A DNA stretch of 64,000 nucleotides from JARDZU01 sp963730285 (GCA_963730285.1 CAVSQY010000009.1:1-64000); one strand, 5' to 3'; numbered from the stretch's first letter, positions 40,649-50,441 are shown. Made by a program: numbers and translations. Notes: generated by a model not told the origin, from the letters alone.

Positions 40649-41744
40649 GCCAGACCGTCGCGGACCGCCCTGGGCGGAGAGAAGAATCGGGTATCCGGCA
40701 TGGGGCCCAGGTCGTCACATGTTCCGCAGGATGATCGGGTTCCTGTTCTTCCTCGTCCTCGGCTCGGCACTGCTCGGCGCTCTGCTCGCCACGGGGGTGG
40801 CCGGGCTCTCCGGCGTCAACCGCTGGGCAGTCATCGGTGTGATCATCCTGGTCCTGCTGGTCATCGGCCTGGTCGGACGGAGGATGTTCGGGCGGTCGTG
40901 GAGACCCGTCGGTGACCTGATAGACGCCACCAGGCGGCTCGGAGACGGTGAAAGCGGTGTCCGCCTCCAGACAAGGCGTCCCGGCCCACTCGCAGCAGTC
41001 AATTCCTCCTTCAATCGAATGGCCCAACGCCTCGAAGAGGAAGACGAGCGGCGGAGTCGCCTGCTGGCCGACTTGAGTCACGAGCTCAGGACACCCCTGA
41101 CCGTCATCAAGGGTGAGATCGAGGCGGTGATGGACGGTCTCCACGCCCCGGGAAGCCTCGCAAATGTGCTCGACGAAGTGGACCTCATGGAGCGCCTGCT
41201 CGAGGACCTGCGGATCCTGGCTCTGGCCGAAGCAGGGACCTTGCCGCTGCACCTCGAGACAGTGCCCCTCGAGCGTCTCATCGACGAGGTCCTCGCATCC
41301 TTCGCCTCGGTCCTCGAGACACAGTCGATTGGTGCGAGGATGGAGATCGGGGCAGAAATGGGCGATATCGAAGCCGATCCGCATCGGTTGCACCAGGTGC
41401 TCTCGAACCTGGTGGCCAACGCGATTCGGATGATGCCCGATGGCGGAGACATCGTGGTGTCCGCACATGACAGCGGCGACACCGTGACCATCACCGTCAG
41501 TGACACCGGTTCGGGCATACCGCCGGACCGGCTCGATCAGATATTCGACAGGTTTGTCAAGGGTGGCGACTCGAAGGGGACCGGGCTTGGCCTCTCCATC
41601 GCCCGGGACCTCATAGGGGCCCACGGTGGAGAAATCGGCGCGCTCAACCGTCCCGAAGGCGGGGCGTCCATCGTCATTCGCCTACCGACTCGTGCCGCCG
41701 GTCATTCCCCCGGCCCCGGAGACACCTCCACGGGAGCAGCCTGA
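40641..41744 (+). CDS. Sensor histidine kinase
   Basis: A 367-residue HAMP-containing kinase. Two membrane segments (residues about 30-50 and 55-75), HAMP (RPVGDLIDATRRLGDGE), H-box with phospho-acceptor His (LADLSHELRTPLTVIKGE), N-box (VLSNLVANAIRMMP), G1 (VSDTGSGIPPD) and G2 (GTGLGLSIARDL). No large outer sensor domain, so signal may come through the membrane or through the small protein at 39552. It overlaps the convergent DUF4389 gene by 43 bases. Confidence 0.95.
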   Translation: MPEPDRRGPPWAERRIGYPAWGPGRHMFRRMIGFLFFLVLGSALLGALLATGVAGLSGVNRWAVIGVIILVLLVIGLVGRRMFGRSWRPVGDLIDATRRLGDGESGVRLQTRRPGPLAAVNSSFNRMAQRLEEEDERRSRLLADLSHELRTPLTVIKGEIEAVMDGLHAPGSLANVLDEVDLMERLLEDLRILALAEAGTLPLHLETVPLERLIDEVLASFASVLETQSIGARMEIGAEMGDIEADPHRLHQVLSNLVANAIRMMPDGGDIVVSAHDSGDTVTITVSDTGSGIPPDRLDQIFDRFVKGGDSKGTGLGLSIARDLIGAHGGEIGALNRPEGGASIVIRLPTRAAGHSPGPGDTSTGAA

Positions 41745-43114
41745 TTCGTGCCTGGCTCCGCACCACCGATGTCGAGACGGAAGGGCGGGTACTCGTCCCT
41801 CATGAGCGTGGCATAGGCGGCCACCCGGAACACCCAGCGGTTGAGCCCGATCACGAGGTCGAAGAGACCGTTGGGGTAACGACCGGTGAACAGGAGGGCC
41901 AGAGCTGCGACGAACACCAGAAGGCCGATCAGGCCACCGCCGGTCCGAACTGCGGCGTTCCCACTCTCACCCACGTTGGTCATCCACCAGACCAACCCGC
42001 TGGTGAAGACGCCGACGATCAGATAGTGGGGGATGGCCAGCAGCCACCACTTGACCAATACCAGGCCCCGTGAGAGCTCTTCGGGGTAGGCGACGTCGAA
42101 TTCTGCGGGATAGTCGGCGGGACCAAGTGTGAATGGCGGGTACTTGTCCGTGCCCAAGGCCCCATATGAGTAATAGGAGACTCGCCAGCTCCAGCGAAGG
42201 ACACCGACGTTGAACTCGAAGATGCTCCTGGGGTAACGACCGGTGAAGAGGATGGCAAAACCAGCCGCGATTGTCGTCACCATGAAGCCGATCCAAAGGA
42301 AGAAGAGGACGAAATAGTGGGGAATGGCCAGGAGCCATTTGAAGATCCACTGCCACCTACTCAGGTCGGGGTCGAGAGTCGCTTCGAGCCGGACCGGGTA
42401 GTGGCCATACGCCCCCGGCCCGGTCGACGCCACCGGTGTCGTCTCTGCGCCGAGCCTTCCGCCCATGAAGGCAAACACGAGCATGACGGCCGCGACCACC
42501 CCGAACACCGCCCCGGCGATGAGCACGCCGATGGCTATCGGGAGGAGGATGGCCACTTTGGCGGCAGCGGAGACATCGACGTTGACACCCTGCGAGCCGT
42601 CGGCGTTCATGATGACCACAGCCCAACGGCCCCCTTCGAGGTCCCAGGTGAGGGTCTGGGAGCCGGCGCCGTCGGCCGATGCCACCCAGAAGGTCTCTTC
42701 CGTCGGAGCGGCGGCCGGAGCCGAGCCCTGTGTGGTGCGGTACGTGACATCCGAGGCCTTTATGCCGACGTGGGTCACCTCGGCGACCCCTACGCCGTCG
42801 AGATAGGCATCGACGTCATCCTCGGGTCCGATGCCGACGAACATCGGTCCGTCGGCGGAGTCGACTTCGAACCGCACGGTGGCCAGCTGACCGGAAGGAA
42901 ACCAGTCCTGGGGGCTGGCACCAAGATCGATGTCGGCACTGGTCAATGCATAGGTACCAGTCGACAGCTCGGTTGTTGGGCTGGTGAAGTACCCATCGTC
43001 GCTGCGCTGGGTCCCGTAGGCCCACAGCAGTCCCCCGCCTGCGGCCAACAACCCCACGGCGAGCAAGCCCAACAGGGCACCAACAACCGCCAGGACGACT
43101 TTTCCACCACTCAT
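41702..43114 (-). CDS. DUF4389 family membrane protein
   Basis: A 470-residue membrane protein. An N-terminal helix (VVLAVVGALLGLLAVGLLAAGG) and an outer strand-rich domain (to about residue 180) precede two copies of the DUF4389 unit, each with WxLAIPHYxxxxxL, an LFTGRYP element and a YPPFxLxxxDYP-type end. The family is widespread in actinobacteria with no known function. Its 3' end overlaps the histidine kinase gene, which may link their expression by convergent transcription. Confidence 0.8.
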   Translation of the reverse strand: MSGGKVVLAVVGALLGLLAVGLLAAGGGLLWAYGTQRSDDGYFTSPTTELSTGTYALTSADIDLGASPQDWFPSGQLATVRFEVDSADGPMFVGIGPEDDVDAYLDGVGVAEVTHVGIKASDVTYRTTQGSAPAAAPTEETFWVASADGAGSQTLTWDLEGGRWAVVIMNADGSQGVNVDVSAAAKVAILLPIAIGVLIAGAVFGVVAAVMLVFAFMGGRLGAETTPVASTGPGAYGHYPVRLEATLDPDLSRWQWIFKWLLAIPHYFVLFFLWIGFMVTTIAAGFAILFTGRYPRSIFEFNVGVLRWSWRVSYYSYGALGTDKYPPFTLGPADYPAEFDVAYPEELSRGLVLVKWWLLAIPHYLIVGVFTSGLVWWMTNVGESGNAAVRTGGGLIGLLVFVAALALLFTGRYPNGLFDLVIGLNRWVFRVAAYATLMRDEYPPFRLDIGGAEPGTNQAAPVEVSPGPGE

Positions 43115-43221
43115 GTCAGCCTCCGAGTCAGTCTCTGCTCAATTCGATCGAAGATAAGGGATGGTCAATTGGGTGAATAGGGCCAAAGGTACCCATCCAG
43201 GCCCGCCGACAAGATGAGGGG

Positions 43222-44139
43222 TCATGCCTCGTCGAGCAATTCCAGAATCTGAGCCGATTTCTCGATGGCAGCGGCGCCCGCCGGCCATAGGTTGAGCTCG
43301 ACCCTGGTAAAGCCCATACCTCCAAATTGACTGATCGTCTCGGCGATTTGCACAGGGCTTCCCGAAATCGGGACACCGAGACCCATCTCCTCGGCGTTGG
43401 AAGGACCGTTTGCCTCCACCCAGATACCCACGGAGCGGCCGAGTGTGGCCGGATCCCGTCCTTGCCTCTCGCATGTGCGATCGACCAGATCGATCATGTC
43501 GGTGAAGGCCTCGGGCATCGAGCTCGCCGTGGCGTAGGCGCTCCAAATGTCGGCGTGAGCAACCGCCAAGCCGATTGTTCGGGGGCCGTGGCCACCCAGC
43601 ATGATCGGTATCGCGCCGGGCCGGGGGCCTTCGGGAAGCTGTCGCAGGCTCTCGGCGCGGTGATAGGTCCCGAGGAAATCGGCCCGACCCTCGCGTAACA
43701 ACGGGACCACTATCCCGAGCGCCTCCTCGTATCGCCCAACCACCCGATCGGGTGGGTAGCCGAACATCTTGCCCTGAGATCCTGAATGACCCGAGCCAAA
43801 CCCGAATATGAGCCGCCCGCCTGAAATCTCGTCGAGAGTGCTCGCCACCTTGGCAGTGAGCCCAGGGTTACGATGCAACGCAGACAGGACCCACGTGCCA
43901 ACACCGATGCTCGACGTGCTGGCGGCGATCGCACCGGTCATGGCCACACACTCCCAAAACCCGTGGGCCCCGCCCCATTCCTCGAAATCCCAGAGCAGCT
44001 CATCGGGTATCCACACCGTGTCGTAGCCGACCTCTTCGGCGAGCATCGCCGCCGATCTGATCTCGGGCCAACGCAGAGTCTCTTTGGTTCCCGGAGTCTG
44101 AATGACCAGGATGACCAACCCGACCTTCAACGGTCTCAT
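43222..44139 (-). CDS. LLM-class (F420/FMN-dependent) oxidoreductase
   Basis: A 305-residue luciferase-like protein, N-terminal LKVGLVILVIQTPGTKETL, STLDEISGGRLIFGFGSG, GAIPIMLGGHGPRTIGLAV and end element GMGFTRVELNLWP. It shares architecture with the protein encoded at 19142-20059. Probably F420-dependent; substrate unknown. A TAGGTT (minus strand, 44166-44171) upstream gives a short leader. Confidence 0.85.
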   Translation of the reverse strand: MRPLKVGLVILVIQTPGTKETLRWPEIRSAAMLAEEVGYDTVWIPDELLWDFEEWGGAHGFWECVAMTGAIAASTSSIGVGTWVLSALHRNPGLTAKVASTLDEISGGRLIFGFGSGHSGSQGKMFGYPPDRVVGRYEEALGIVVPLLREGRADFLGTYHRAESLRQLPEGPRPGAIPIMLGGHGPRTIGLAVAHADIWSAYATASSMPEAFTDMIDLVDRTCERQGRDPATLGRSVGIWVEANGPSNAEEMGLGVPISGSPVQIAETISQFGGMGFTRVELNLWPAGAAAIEKSAQILELLDEA

Positions 44140-44206
44140 GAAGCCCTTCTCGGAGACCCATGGAACCTACCGGAGGTCGACGTCGGGCGTCCCCAGGTAC
44201 AGAAAG

Positions 44207-45241
44207 TCACGTGCCGACGACCAGGCTGCCCCGGACCAGGGCGGCGCCATCGGCCAATGCCGACATCTTCGCCCTGGCCACCCTCCTCGTCAGCGGCACC
44301 ATCCCGCAATTGGTGCAGGGGCGCACCTGCTCGGCCGGTATGTGCTCCAAGACCGATTCGATGGTGCCCGCCACCTCCTCGGGGGTCTCCACGATGTCGG
44401 TGGCCACATCGATGACCCCGGCCATGATGTCCTTGTCGCCAAGCAGCTCCAGCAATTCGAGGGGGACGTGTGAGTTGGCCACCTCCAACGAGACCTGGTC
44501 GATCGAGGAGTCGGCCAGCAAAGGGAAAGTCTGCTCGTACTGCCGCCACTCGCCTCCGAGCCCCTGTTTCCAATCGATGTTGGCCTTGACCCCGTAGCCG
44601 TAGCAGATGTGAACTGCGGTGGTCACTCCCAGCCCTTCCACCGCCATTTCCAGGGCCTCGATGCCCCAACCGGCGACTTCATCCATGAACACGTTGAAGG
44701 CAGGCTCGTCGAACTGGATCACATCGACGCCGACTCGCTCCAGGTCGCGGGCCTCCTCATTGAGGATCCCGGCGAAGATCCGGGCCAGTTGTGGACGGTC
44801 CCCGTAGTGGTCGTCTTCGAGGGTGTCGACCATGGTCATCGGCCCCGGCAACTGCCATTTGATCGGCCGGTCGGTCAGAGAGCGCAGGAACTTGGCGTCT
44901 TCGAGATAGACCGGTTCGGCACGGGCCACCGCGCCAACCACCCGCGGCACCGAAGCGTCATACCGTCTCCGGATCTGCACCGTTGCCCGATTGACCGCAT
45001 CCACTCCCTCGAGGCGCTCGATGAAGGTGGTCACGAAGTGCCGACGGGTTTGCTCGCCATCGCAGATGATGTCGAGACCGGCCTTCTCCTGATCGTCCAC
45101 CGCAAGGCGGACCGCGTCGCGTTTTGCCTCCTCGAGGGTCTCGCCCTCGTGCAGCCAACCGGCCCACAGCTGGTCTCGAGTGGAGAGCCATCCGGGCTTA
45201 GGAAGACTGCCGGCGATCGTCGTGGGGAGTAGGTGGGTCAT
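44207..45241 (-). CDS. MetE C-terminal-like (cobalamin-independent) methionine synthase family protein
   Basis: A 344-residue protein corresponding to the catalytic C-terminal half of MetE. Zn2+-binding residues are in place: VHICYGYG (His and Cys) and TNCGM (Cys), with VDVIQFDEPAFNV contributing an acidic residue. It lacks the N-terminal half, as in many archaeal and actinobacterial MetE-like proteins that take a methyl group from another donor. The start at ATG 45241 begins the homology; the frame runs on to 46054 inside the divergent MFS gene and is rejected. Confidence 0.85.
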   Translation of the reverse strand: MTHLLPTTIAGSLPKPGWLSTRDQLWAGWLHEGETLEEAKRDAVRLAVDDQEKAGLDIICDGEQTRRHFVTTFIERLEGVDAVNRATVQIRRRYDASVPRVVGAVARAEPVYLEDAKFLRSLTDRPIKWQLPGPMTMVDTLEDDHYGDRPQLARIFAGILNEEARDLERVGVDVIQFDEPAFNVFMDEVAGWGIEALEMAVEGLGVTTAVHICYGYGVKANIDWKQGLGGEWRQYEQTFPLLADSSIDQVSLEVANSHVPLELLELLGDKDIMAGVIDVATDIVETPEEVAGTIESVLEHIPAEQVRPCTNCGMVPLTRRVARAKMSALADGAALVRGSLVVGT

Positions 45242-45348
45242 GAGCCTGGCGTCGAAGGGTAGTTCCCGCCACATCCACGGGCCACAGACTCGGATCGAGG
45301 CAGATAGCCGCCCAAGGACGCCGATTCCCTGCCACCAACACGGGTTCG

Positions 45349-45354
45349 TATCCT
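45349..45354 (+). promoter_or_regulatory. -10 box for leaderless MFS transporter mRNA
   Basis: TATCCT, 7 bases before the ATG at 45362. Confidence 0.45.
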
Positions 45355-45361
45355 GGCTCGG

Positions 45362-46546
45362 ATGTCGCGGCGACCTCCACTCCTCTTCATCTTCACCGTG
45401 ACGCTGACGGGGATCCTCAACAACACCCTGATCACCCCGGCCATCCCCGATATTCTCAATGACTTCCACGTCTCTTCGGATCGGGCCGGGCTCCTTGTCG
45501 CCGCCGGCTCGGTAGCAGGCATAGTGCTCGCCCCGGTCGCGGGCCTTCTCGCCGATCGCTATGGGCGCCGGATCGTGCTCACCATTTGCCTGGTTGTGTT
45601 CGGTGTGTTCGGTGGGCTCGCCGCCCTCGCCCCAACCTTCGGGACGTTGCTGCTGGCGAGGCTCCTTCAGGGAGCAGGATCGGCCGGTTTGGTCAACCTG
45701 GCGGTGGTCCTGATCGCGGATCATTGGACCGGTGCAGACCGGACGCGGTTGGTGGGGAGGAACTCGGCGGTGCTGACGGTCGGCCTGGCCGGGCTCCCGG
45801 TGCTCGCCGGCGCCACGACCGAGTCGTTTGGGTGGCGGGCCACCTTCGTCATCTACACCCTGGCCCTGGTCACCGCAGGCTTGGCCTGGATGGTCCTCGA
45901 CTCCTGGAAGCCGGACGAGCCGCAAAAGGTGCGGGACCAGATAAGTGAAGTCCGGGTCCTGGTGGGCCAACCAGTCGTCTTGGTCACATTGGTTGCAGGA
46001 TTTCTGGTGTTCTTGATCCTCTTCGGCCTGTTTCTCACCGTGTTCCCGGTCCACCTGGCCGAGAAGTTCGGTCTAAAGGCCGGGTCGAGGGGCATCCTCA
46101 TTGCGCTTCCCGCACTGACCTCGACACTCATGGCCTTCAACCTGGGCCGGATACGACAGGCCCTGACCGCACGCACCGTGCTCATCGTCGCGGCCGCCGG
46201 CTTCGGCATCGCCTACCTCACATTTGGGCTCACCGCGGCGATCGCCGTCGTGGTGCCGGCGGCACTGATCCATGGAGCCTCGGAGGGACTGCTTGTCCCC
46301 ATCCTCCAAGACCTGGCGATGCAGTCCTCGTCCGATGCCCACCGTGGCGCGATCATGGCGGTATGGGTGAGCTCGGCGCGTCTCGGTCAGACAGTGGGCC
46401 CGCTTCTGGCCGGTGTTGCCATCGCGATCTGGGGAACCGGCACCACCCTGGCCGTAGGCTCATCGGTGGCCGGGCTGATCCTGCTTCTGGGCTTGTTCGC
46501 CCCACTCCCCGACGATCGTCGAATCGATGTCGCCGAGACCGGCTGA
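45362..46546 (+). CDS. Major facilitator superfamily transporter
   Basis: A 394-residue drug/proton antiporter-like MFS protein with twelve predicted helices. Diagnostic loops are GLLADRYGRRIVL (motif A between helices 2 and 3) and VNLAVVLIADHW. Substrate unknown. It is divergent from the MetE-like gene and followed closely by a PEBP lipoprotein gene. Confidence 0.9.
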   Translation: MSRRPPLLFIFTVTLTGILNNTLITPAIPDILNDFHVSSDRAGLLVAAGSVAGIVLAPVAGLLADRYGRRIVLTICLVVFGVFGGLAALAPTFGTLLLARLLQGAGSAGLVNLAVVLIADHWTGADRTRLVGRNSAVLTVGLAGLPVLAGATTESFGWRATFVIYTLALVTAGLAWMVLDSWKPDEPQKVRDQISEVRVLVGQPVVLVTLVAGFLVFLILFGLFLTVFPVHLAEKFGLKAGSRGILIALPALTSTLMAFNLGRIRQALTARTVLIVAAAGFGIAYLTFGLTAAIAVVVPAALIHGASEGLLVPILQDLAMQSSSDAHRGAIMAVWVSSARLGQTVGPLLAGVAIAIWGTGTTLAVGSSVAGLILLLGLFAPLPDDRRIDVAETG

Positions 46547-46562
46547 ACTGCCGGCTTCTGTC

Positions 46563-47147
46563 ATGAAAATGGTCGGATTGGCTGTCGCCGTTGCAATGGT
46601 CCTGATCGCCACTGCCTGTGGGACCCAGTCCGACCCCGCACCGGACGAGACTCGGGCAACATCCACGACCACACTCCAACGAGTGACCTCCACAAGGGGT
46701 GCCACTCCTGAGACGATGACCCTCAGCTCGCCCGCCTTCGACGAGCAGGGCGACATCCCACAGGACTACACGTGTGACGGCGCAGACGTCTCGCCACCAC
46801 TTCATCTGGAGGGATTACCCGCCGGCACTGGCAGCTTGGTTGTGACGATGGACGATCCCGACGCTCCCGGCGGGACTTGGGACCATTGGGTCGCCTACGA
46901 CATCGAGGCCGTCCCCGACCTGCCTCGTGCCGTCGCCGCCCCGGGGACAGACGGGTTGAATTCATGGGGCGAGATTGGTTATCGAGGTCCTTGTCCCCCA
47001 TCCGGGACCCACCACTACATCTTCGAGGTCTTCGCCCTGGATAGCGAGCTGGGCCTGGCCTCGCGCCTGACGAAACAGGAAGTCATGGCTGCCATCGACG
47101 GCCATGTCCTGGCCAGTGCCCGTCTGGTCGGTCGGTACTCCGGCTGA
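46563..47147 (+). CDS. YbhB/YbcL (PEBP-family) lipoprotein
   Basis: A 194-residue phosphatidylethanolamine-binding-protein-family lipoprotein: signal ending LIATAC, Thr-rich linker, then the family core with DVSPPLHLEGLP, VTMDDPDAPGGTWDHWVAYDI and SGTHHYIFEVFALD, which form the anion-binding pocket. Bacterial members are extracytoplasmic with unknown ligand. ATG 46563 places the signal peptide at the N-terminus; ATG 46527 would overlap the MFS gene by 20 bases. Confidence 0.85.
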   Translation: MKMVGLAVAVAMVLIATACGTQSDPAPDETRATSTTTLQRVTSTRGATPETMTLSSPAFDEQGDIPQDYTCDGADVSPPLHLEGLPAGTGSLVVTMDDPDAPGGTWDHWVAYDIEAVPDLPRAVAAPGTDGLNSWGEIGYRGPCPPSGTHHYIFEVFALDSELGLASRLTKQEVMAAIDGHVLASARLVGRYSG

Positions 47148-47191
47148 GACCGCGACGGCGCCCACATCCATGAATGTCGAGACAGCGCTGC

Positions 47192-47197
47192 TATTAA
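47192..47197 (+). promoter_or_regulatory. Possible -10 box for leaderless glgA mRNA
   Basis: TATTAA, 7 bases before the GTG at 47205; no ribosome-binding site between. Confidence 0.4.
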
Positions 47198-47204
47198 TGC
47201 TGGG

Positions 47205-48584
47205 GTGCGGGTCCTCTTTGCCACAGCTGAGCTAGCTCCATTCGTGAAGGCAGGGGGTCTCGGGGAGGCTGCCTCCGGTCTGGTACATGCCTTGTCGGCC
47301 CGAGGCGTGGAAGTCGAGGTGGTGCTTCCCGACTATGGGGACCTGCCCTTACGTCTCACCGGAGAACGCCCATTGGATCTCCCCGATTGGGCCGGACCGG
47401 TGACGGCACGCCAGGGAGGCCTGGGGGAGTTCGCCAGGGTGACGCTCGTCGCATCCGAGCTCCTGAAGCGACCCCACCCCTACAACGACCCCGATGGCCG
47501 GGGATGGAACGACAACGACACCAGGTTCATGATCTTCTCCGCCGCAATCGCCGCCATGGCCCGATTGCGCCAACCCGACATCCTTCATCTGAACGATTGG
47601 CACACCGGCGCGGCCCTCGGTTTCCTCATCGAGGCACCCCCATCGGTGTTCACCATCCACAACCTCGCCTACCAGGGCCAAGCCCCGGGATCATGGCTGA
47701 AGCTGATCCCGAATCGTCCCGACGCATACGAGTGGTTTGGTGGCACAAACCCACTCACCGGGGCAGTGGCACTGGCCAGCCGAGTCACAACGGTGAGCCC
47801 GACGTTCGCAGCCGAGGCGAAGCAACCGGAGACCGGCTTTGGGGTTCACGAGGCTCTTGCCGCCCGGGGAAGCGATTTCAACGGCATTCTCAACGGGATC
47901 GACACCGAAGTCTGGGATCCACTCACAGATCCCCACCTGACAGTCCACTACGACTCGACCAATCCAGGGCGGAAACGAGAAATCGGGCGTCGGCTGGCCG
48001 AGGAGCTGGGTTGGGCTGAGTCGAATGAGCCTCTGATCGGCATGGTCACTCGGCTCACCGATCAGAAGGGCGTCGACCTGGCCCTCGACTCCTCCACCGC
48101 GTTGCGCCAGCTGGGCGCACGGATGATCTTGCTCGGCTCCGGCGAGCGCTCTCTCGCCGACTCTGCGCGACGGATCGCCAAGGACATCCCTGGTCGCTTC
48201 CACTTCAGGGAGGGTTACGACGAGGGTCTTTCACATCGGATATTCGCCGGCACCGACCTATATCTGATGCCGAGCAGATTCGAGCCGGCCGGTCTCACCC
48301 AGATGCAGGCGATGCGGTATGGGTCGATCCCCGTGGTGACCGACGTCGGCGGGCTCCACGACACAGTGGTCGATGCAGACGCCCATCCCGACAGAGGCAA
48401 CGGGCTCGTCGCCCTCCAGTCGAGCACCACGGCGGTCGCCGACGCCCTGGGCCGGGGCGTCAGGGCCTGGAGGTCCACCATACGGCGGGGTGCGATCCGG
48501 AGAAGAGGCATGGCTCATGACTGGTCGTGGCGCGGCCCGGCGGGTGCCTACCAACGTCTCTACGAGGAAATCATCGAGGGCTGA
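47205..48584 (+). CDS. glgA: Glycogen synthase, GT5 family
   Basis: A 459-residue starch/glycogen synthase that adds glucose from ADP-glucose (made by GlgC, encoded convergently) to glucan. GT5 hallmarks: KAGGLGEAASGLVHAL at residues 15-30 (donor-binding KxGGL), DILHLNDWHTGAALGFL, GMVTRLTDQKGVD and FEPAGLTQMQAMRYGSIPVV. The usual Cys in EPCGL is Ala here. In mycobacteria a GT4 enzyme makes maltose-1-phosphate instead; this GT5 type would give linear glucan. GTG 47205 start. Confidence 0.9.
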   Translation: MRVLFATAELAPFVKAGGLGEAASGLVHALSARGVEVEVVLPDYGDLPLRLTGERPLDLPDWAGPVTARQGGLGEFARVTLVASELLKRPHPYNDPDGRGWNDNDTRFMIFSAAIAAMARLRQPDILHLNDWHTGAALGFLIEAPPSVFTIHNLAYQGQAPGSWLKLIPNRPDAYEWFGGTNPLTGAVALASRVTTVSPTFAAEAKQPETGFGVHEALAARGSDFNGILNGIDTEVWDPLTDPHLTVHYDSTNPGRKREIGRRLAEELGWAESNEPLIGMVTRLTDQKGVDLALDSSTALRQLGARMILLGSGERSLADSARRIAKDIPGRFHFREGYDEGLSHRIFAGTDLYLMPSRFEPAGLTQMQAMRYGSIPVVTDVGGLHDTVVDADAHPDRGNGLVALQSSTTAVADALGRGVRAWRSTIRRGAIRRRGMAHDWSWRGPAGAYQRLYEEIIEG

Positions 48585-48589
48585 CCCAC

Positions 48590-49831
48590 TCAGGTCGGCT
48601 CGGTGATGGCGTCTTCCTTCCCGATCGCCACCGTGCCGCCTTCCGACATCTGAAAGCGCTCTTTGTCCCGGGTGGCGTCCACACCGATCTCGGACCCGGG
48701 GGGAACGGTCACATTCTTGTCGATGATGACGTTCCTCACCACGGCCCCGGCCCCGATCCGAACCCCGTCGAGGAGGATTGCCTCGTCAACAGTTGCCCCA
48801 CCCTCGACCCGCACCCCTGGTGAGAGCACCGACCGCCGTACCGTCCCGCCAGAGATGATCACGCCGTTGGAGAGGATGGAGTCCTCGATGACGCCGGGGC
48901 TCCCCAGCTCAGTGACGAGCTTGGCAGGGGCCACCGTGCGACCGGCCGTGTAGACGGGCCAGAGGTCGTTGTAGAGGTTGAACACGGGCTCTGGGTCGAC
49001 TAGGTCCATATGGGCAGCGAAGTAGGAGTCGAGAGTCCCGACGTCACGCCAATAGCCCCGATCTCTCTCCAGGGAGCCGGGTACCAGATTGTGGGCAAAG
49101 TCGTAGACATATGCGCGGCTGGCGCCGACTGCGGCGGGGATCAGGTTCCCGCCGACGTCGTGTCTTGAGCCCTCGTCCTTTGAGTCGGTCTGGACCAGGT
49201 CATATAGGAACCCCGTTTCGAAGATGTAGTTGCCCATCGAGGCGAGGACTGCTTTGGGATCATCGGGAAGCGGCATCGGGTCGCTCGGCTTCTCGAGGAA
49301 TGCGTCGATCCTGCTTCCTTCGCCCGGTTCGATGATGCCGAACTGGGACGCCTCCGAGATGGGGACGCGGATCCCGGCGACGGTCACACCCGCGCCTGTC
49401 TCGATGTGTTGATCGAGCATCTGAGCAGGATCCATCCTGTAGATGTGATCGGCGCCGAAGACCATCACATGGTCGGGCCGTTCGTCGTGGAGGATGTTGA
49501 GGTTCTGGAAGATGGCGTCTGCCGATCCGAGGAACCAACGCTCCCCCACTCGCATCTGGGCCGGCACAGACGTCACATAGTTGCCGAGGAGGGTTGACAT
49601 CCGCCAAGTGAGAGATAGGTGGAGGTTGAGGCTGTGGCTCTTGTACTGGGTGAGCACGACGATCCTGCGATAGCCGGCGTTGACCAGGTTGGACAGGGCG
49701 AAATCGATCAGCCGGTAATGACCTCCGAATGGAACCGCCGGCTTGGCCCGATCACGTGTCAGGGGCATCAGGCGGTTGCCGATGCCGCCGGCGAGGACGA
49801 TCGCAACCACACGTGAGCGCCCAGAAGTCAC
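48590..49831 (-). CDS. glgC: ADP-glucose pyrophosphorylase
   Basis: A 413-residue nucleotidyltransferase producing ADP-glucose from glucose-1-phosphate and ATP. N-terminal AGGIGNRLMPLTRDRAKPAVPFGGHYRLIDF is the catalytic glycine loop with the KP site; VMVFGADHIYRMDP and FLEKPSDPMP follow; the C-terminal beta-helix carries GGTVRRSVLSPGVRVEGGA. It converges on glgA with 5 bases between stops. GTG start with TAGGTT 6 bases upstream (leaderless). Confidence 0.95.
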   Translation of the reverse strand: MTSGRSRVVAIVLAGGIGNRLMPLTRDRAKPAVPFGGHYRLIDFALSNLVNAGYRRIVVLTQYKSHSLNLHLSLTWRMSTLLGNYVTSVPAQMRVGERWFLGSADAIFQNLNILHDERPDHVMVFGADHIYRMDPAQMLDQHIETGAGVTVAGIRVPISEASQFGIIEPGEGSRIDAFLEKPSDPMPLPDDPKAVLASMGNYIFETGFLYDLVQTDSKDEGSRHDVGGNLIPAAVGASRAYVYDFAHNLVPGSLERDRGYWRDVGTLDSYFAAHMDLVDPEPVFNLYNDLWPVYTAGRTVAPAKLVTELGSPGVIEDSILSNGVIISGGTVRRSVLSPGVRVEGGATVDEAILLDGVRIGAGAVVRNVIIDKNVTVPPGSEIGVDATRDKERFQMSEGGTVAIGKEDAITEPT

Positions 49832-49837
49832 TCCCGA

Positions 49838-49843
49838 AACCTA
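49838..49843 (-). promoter_or_regulatory. -10 box for leaderless glgC mRNA
   Basis: TAGGTT on the minus strand, 6 bases before the GTG at 49831. Confidence 0.55.
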
Positions 49844-49869
49844 ACCGGGCAGGATGGGTCGGCGACGGC

Positions 49870-50271
49870 TCAGCCGAAGGTGAGCCAGCCTGCCAGGAGC
49901 GAGCCGAGCAGCGCCATGGGCCCGAGGAGAAGACGCTCCCATCGACTCCCGCGCAGCAGGCTGTGCAACGCGGCGATGCCGAGAAAGACGGTCACCACCC
50001 AACCGGCCGATCGCATCCACGCATGTGGCACCGGGGCCAAGTCGATGACGCCCCCATATGCGGCGAGGATCCACGCCGAGATGAGGGCGAACAGCCCGTA
50101 ACCCAGACTTCGCCTCCTGTATTCGGGTGTGAGGAGTCGGGGATACCGACCCGACCAGACCAATTCCCCCCTTCTGACGCCAAAGGCGAGAACCAGGTGC
50201 ACGATGGCGACCCAGGTCAGCAAGGCCGCAGTGATCATCGAAATCGAGGTGATATCGAGCAACTGGGTCAT
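49870..50271 (-). CDS. Four-helix membrane protein
   Basis: A 133-residue membrane protein with four hydrophobic segments (e.g. ITAALLTWVAIVHLVLAFG, LGYGLFALISAWILAAYGG) and a conserved-looking charged loop (RRGELVWSGRYPRLLTPEYRRR). ATG 50271 is preferred: an AAGGA is 6 bases upstream. A TAGGTT at 50394-50399 (minus strand) would give a leader of about 115 bases. No family recognised. Confidence 0.6.
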   Translation of the reverse strand: MTQLLDITSISMITAALLTWVAIVHLVLAFGVRRGELVWSGRYPRLLTPEYRRRSLGYGLFALISAWILAAYGGVIDLAPVPHAWMRSAGWVVTVFLGIAALHSLLRGSRWERLLLGPMALLGSLLAGWLTFG

Positions 50272-50441
50272 GGCCATTCCTTCTGCCCGCGGGATTCGAT
50301 GTGCTCCCCGGCTGGTCCTATGGCTGCGCTGAATTCCGGAGCAGTGGGACTCGTGGTTCTTGCCATTCAAATCTCCAGGTCGTACCCGCCCCAACCTACT
50401 CTTTTGCACACGTAGCGTGAGCAGATCACCACTCTAGGCGG

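Noticed and set aside
45242..46054. Extension of the MetE-like gene upstream of 45241
   Set aside because: It runs antisense through the divergent MFS gene; homology starts at ATG 45241.
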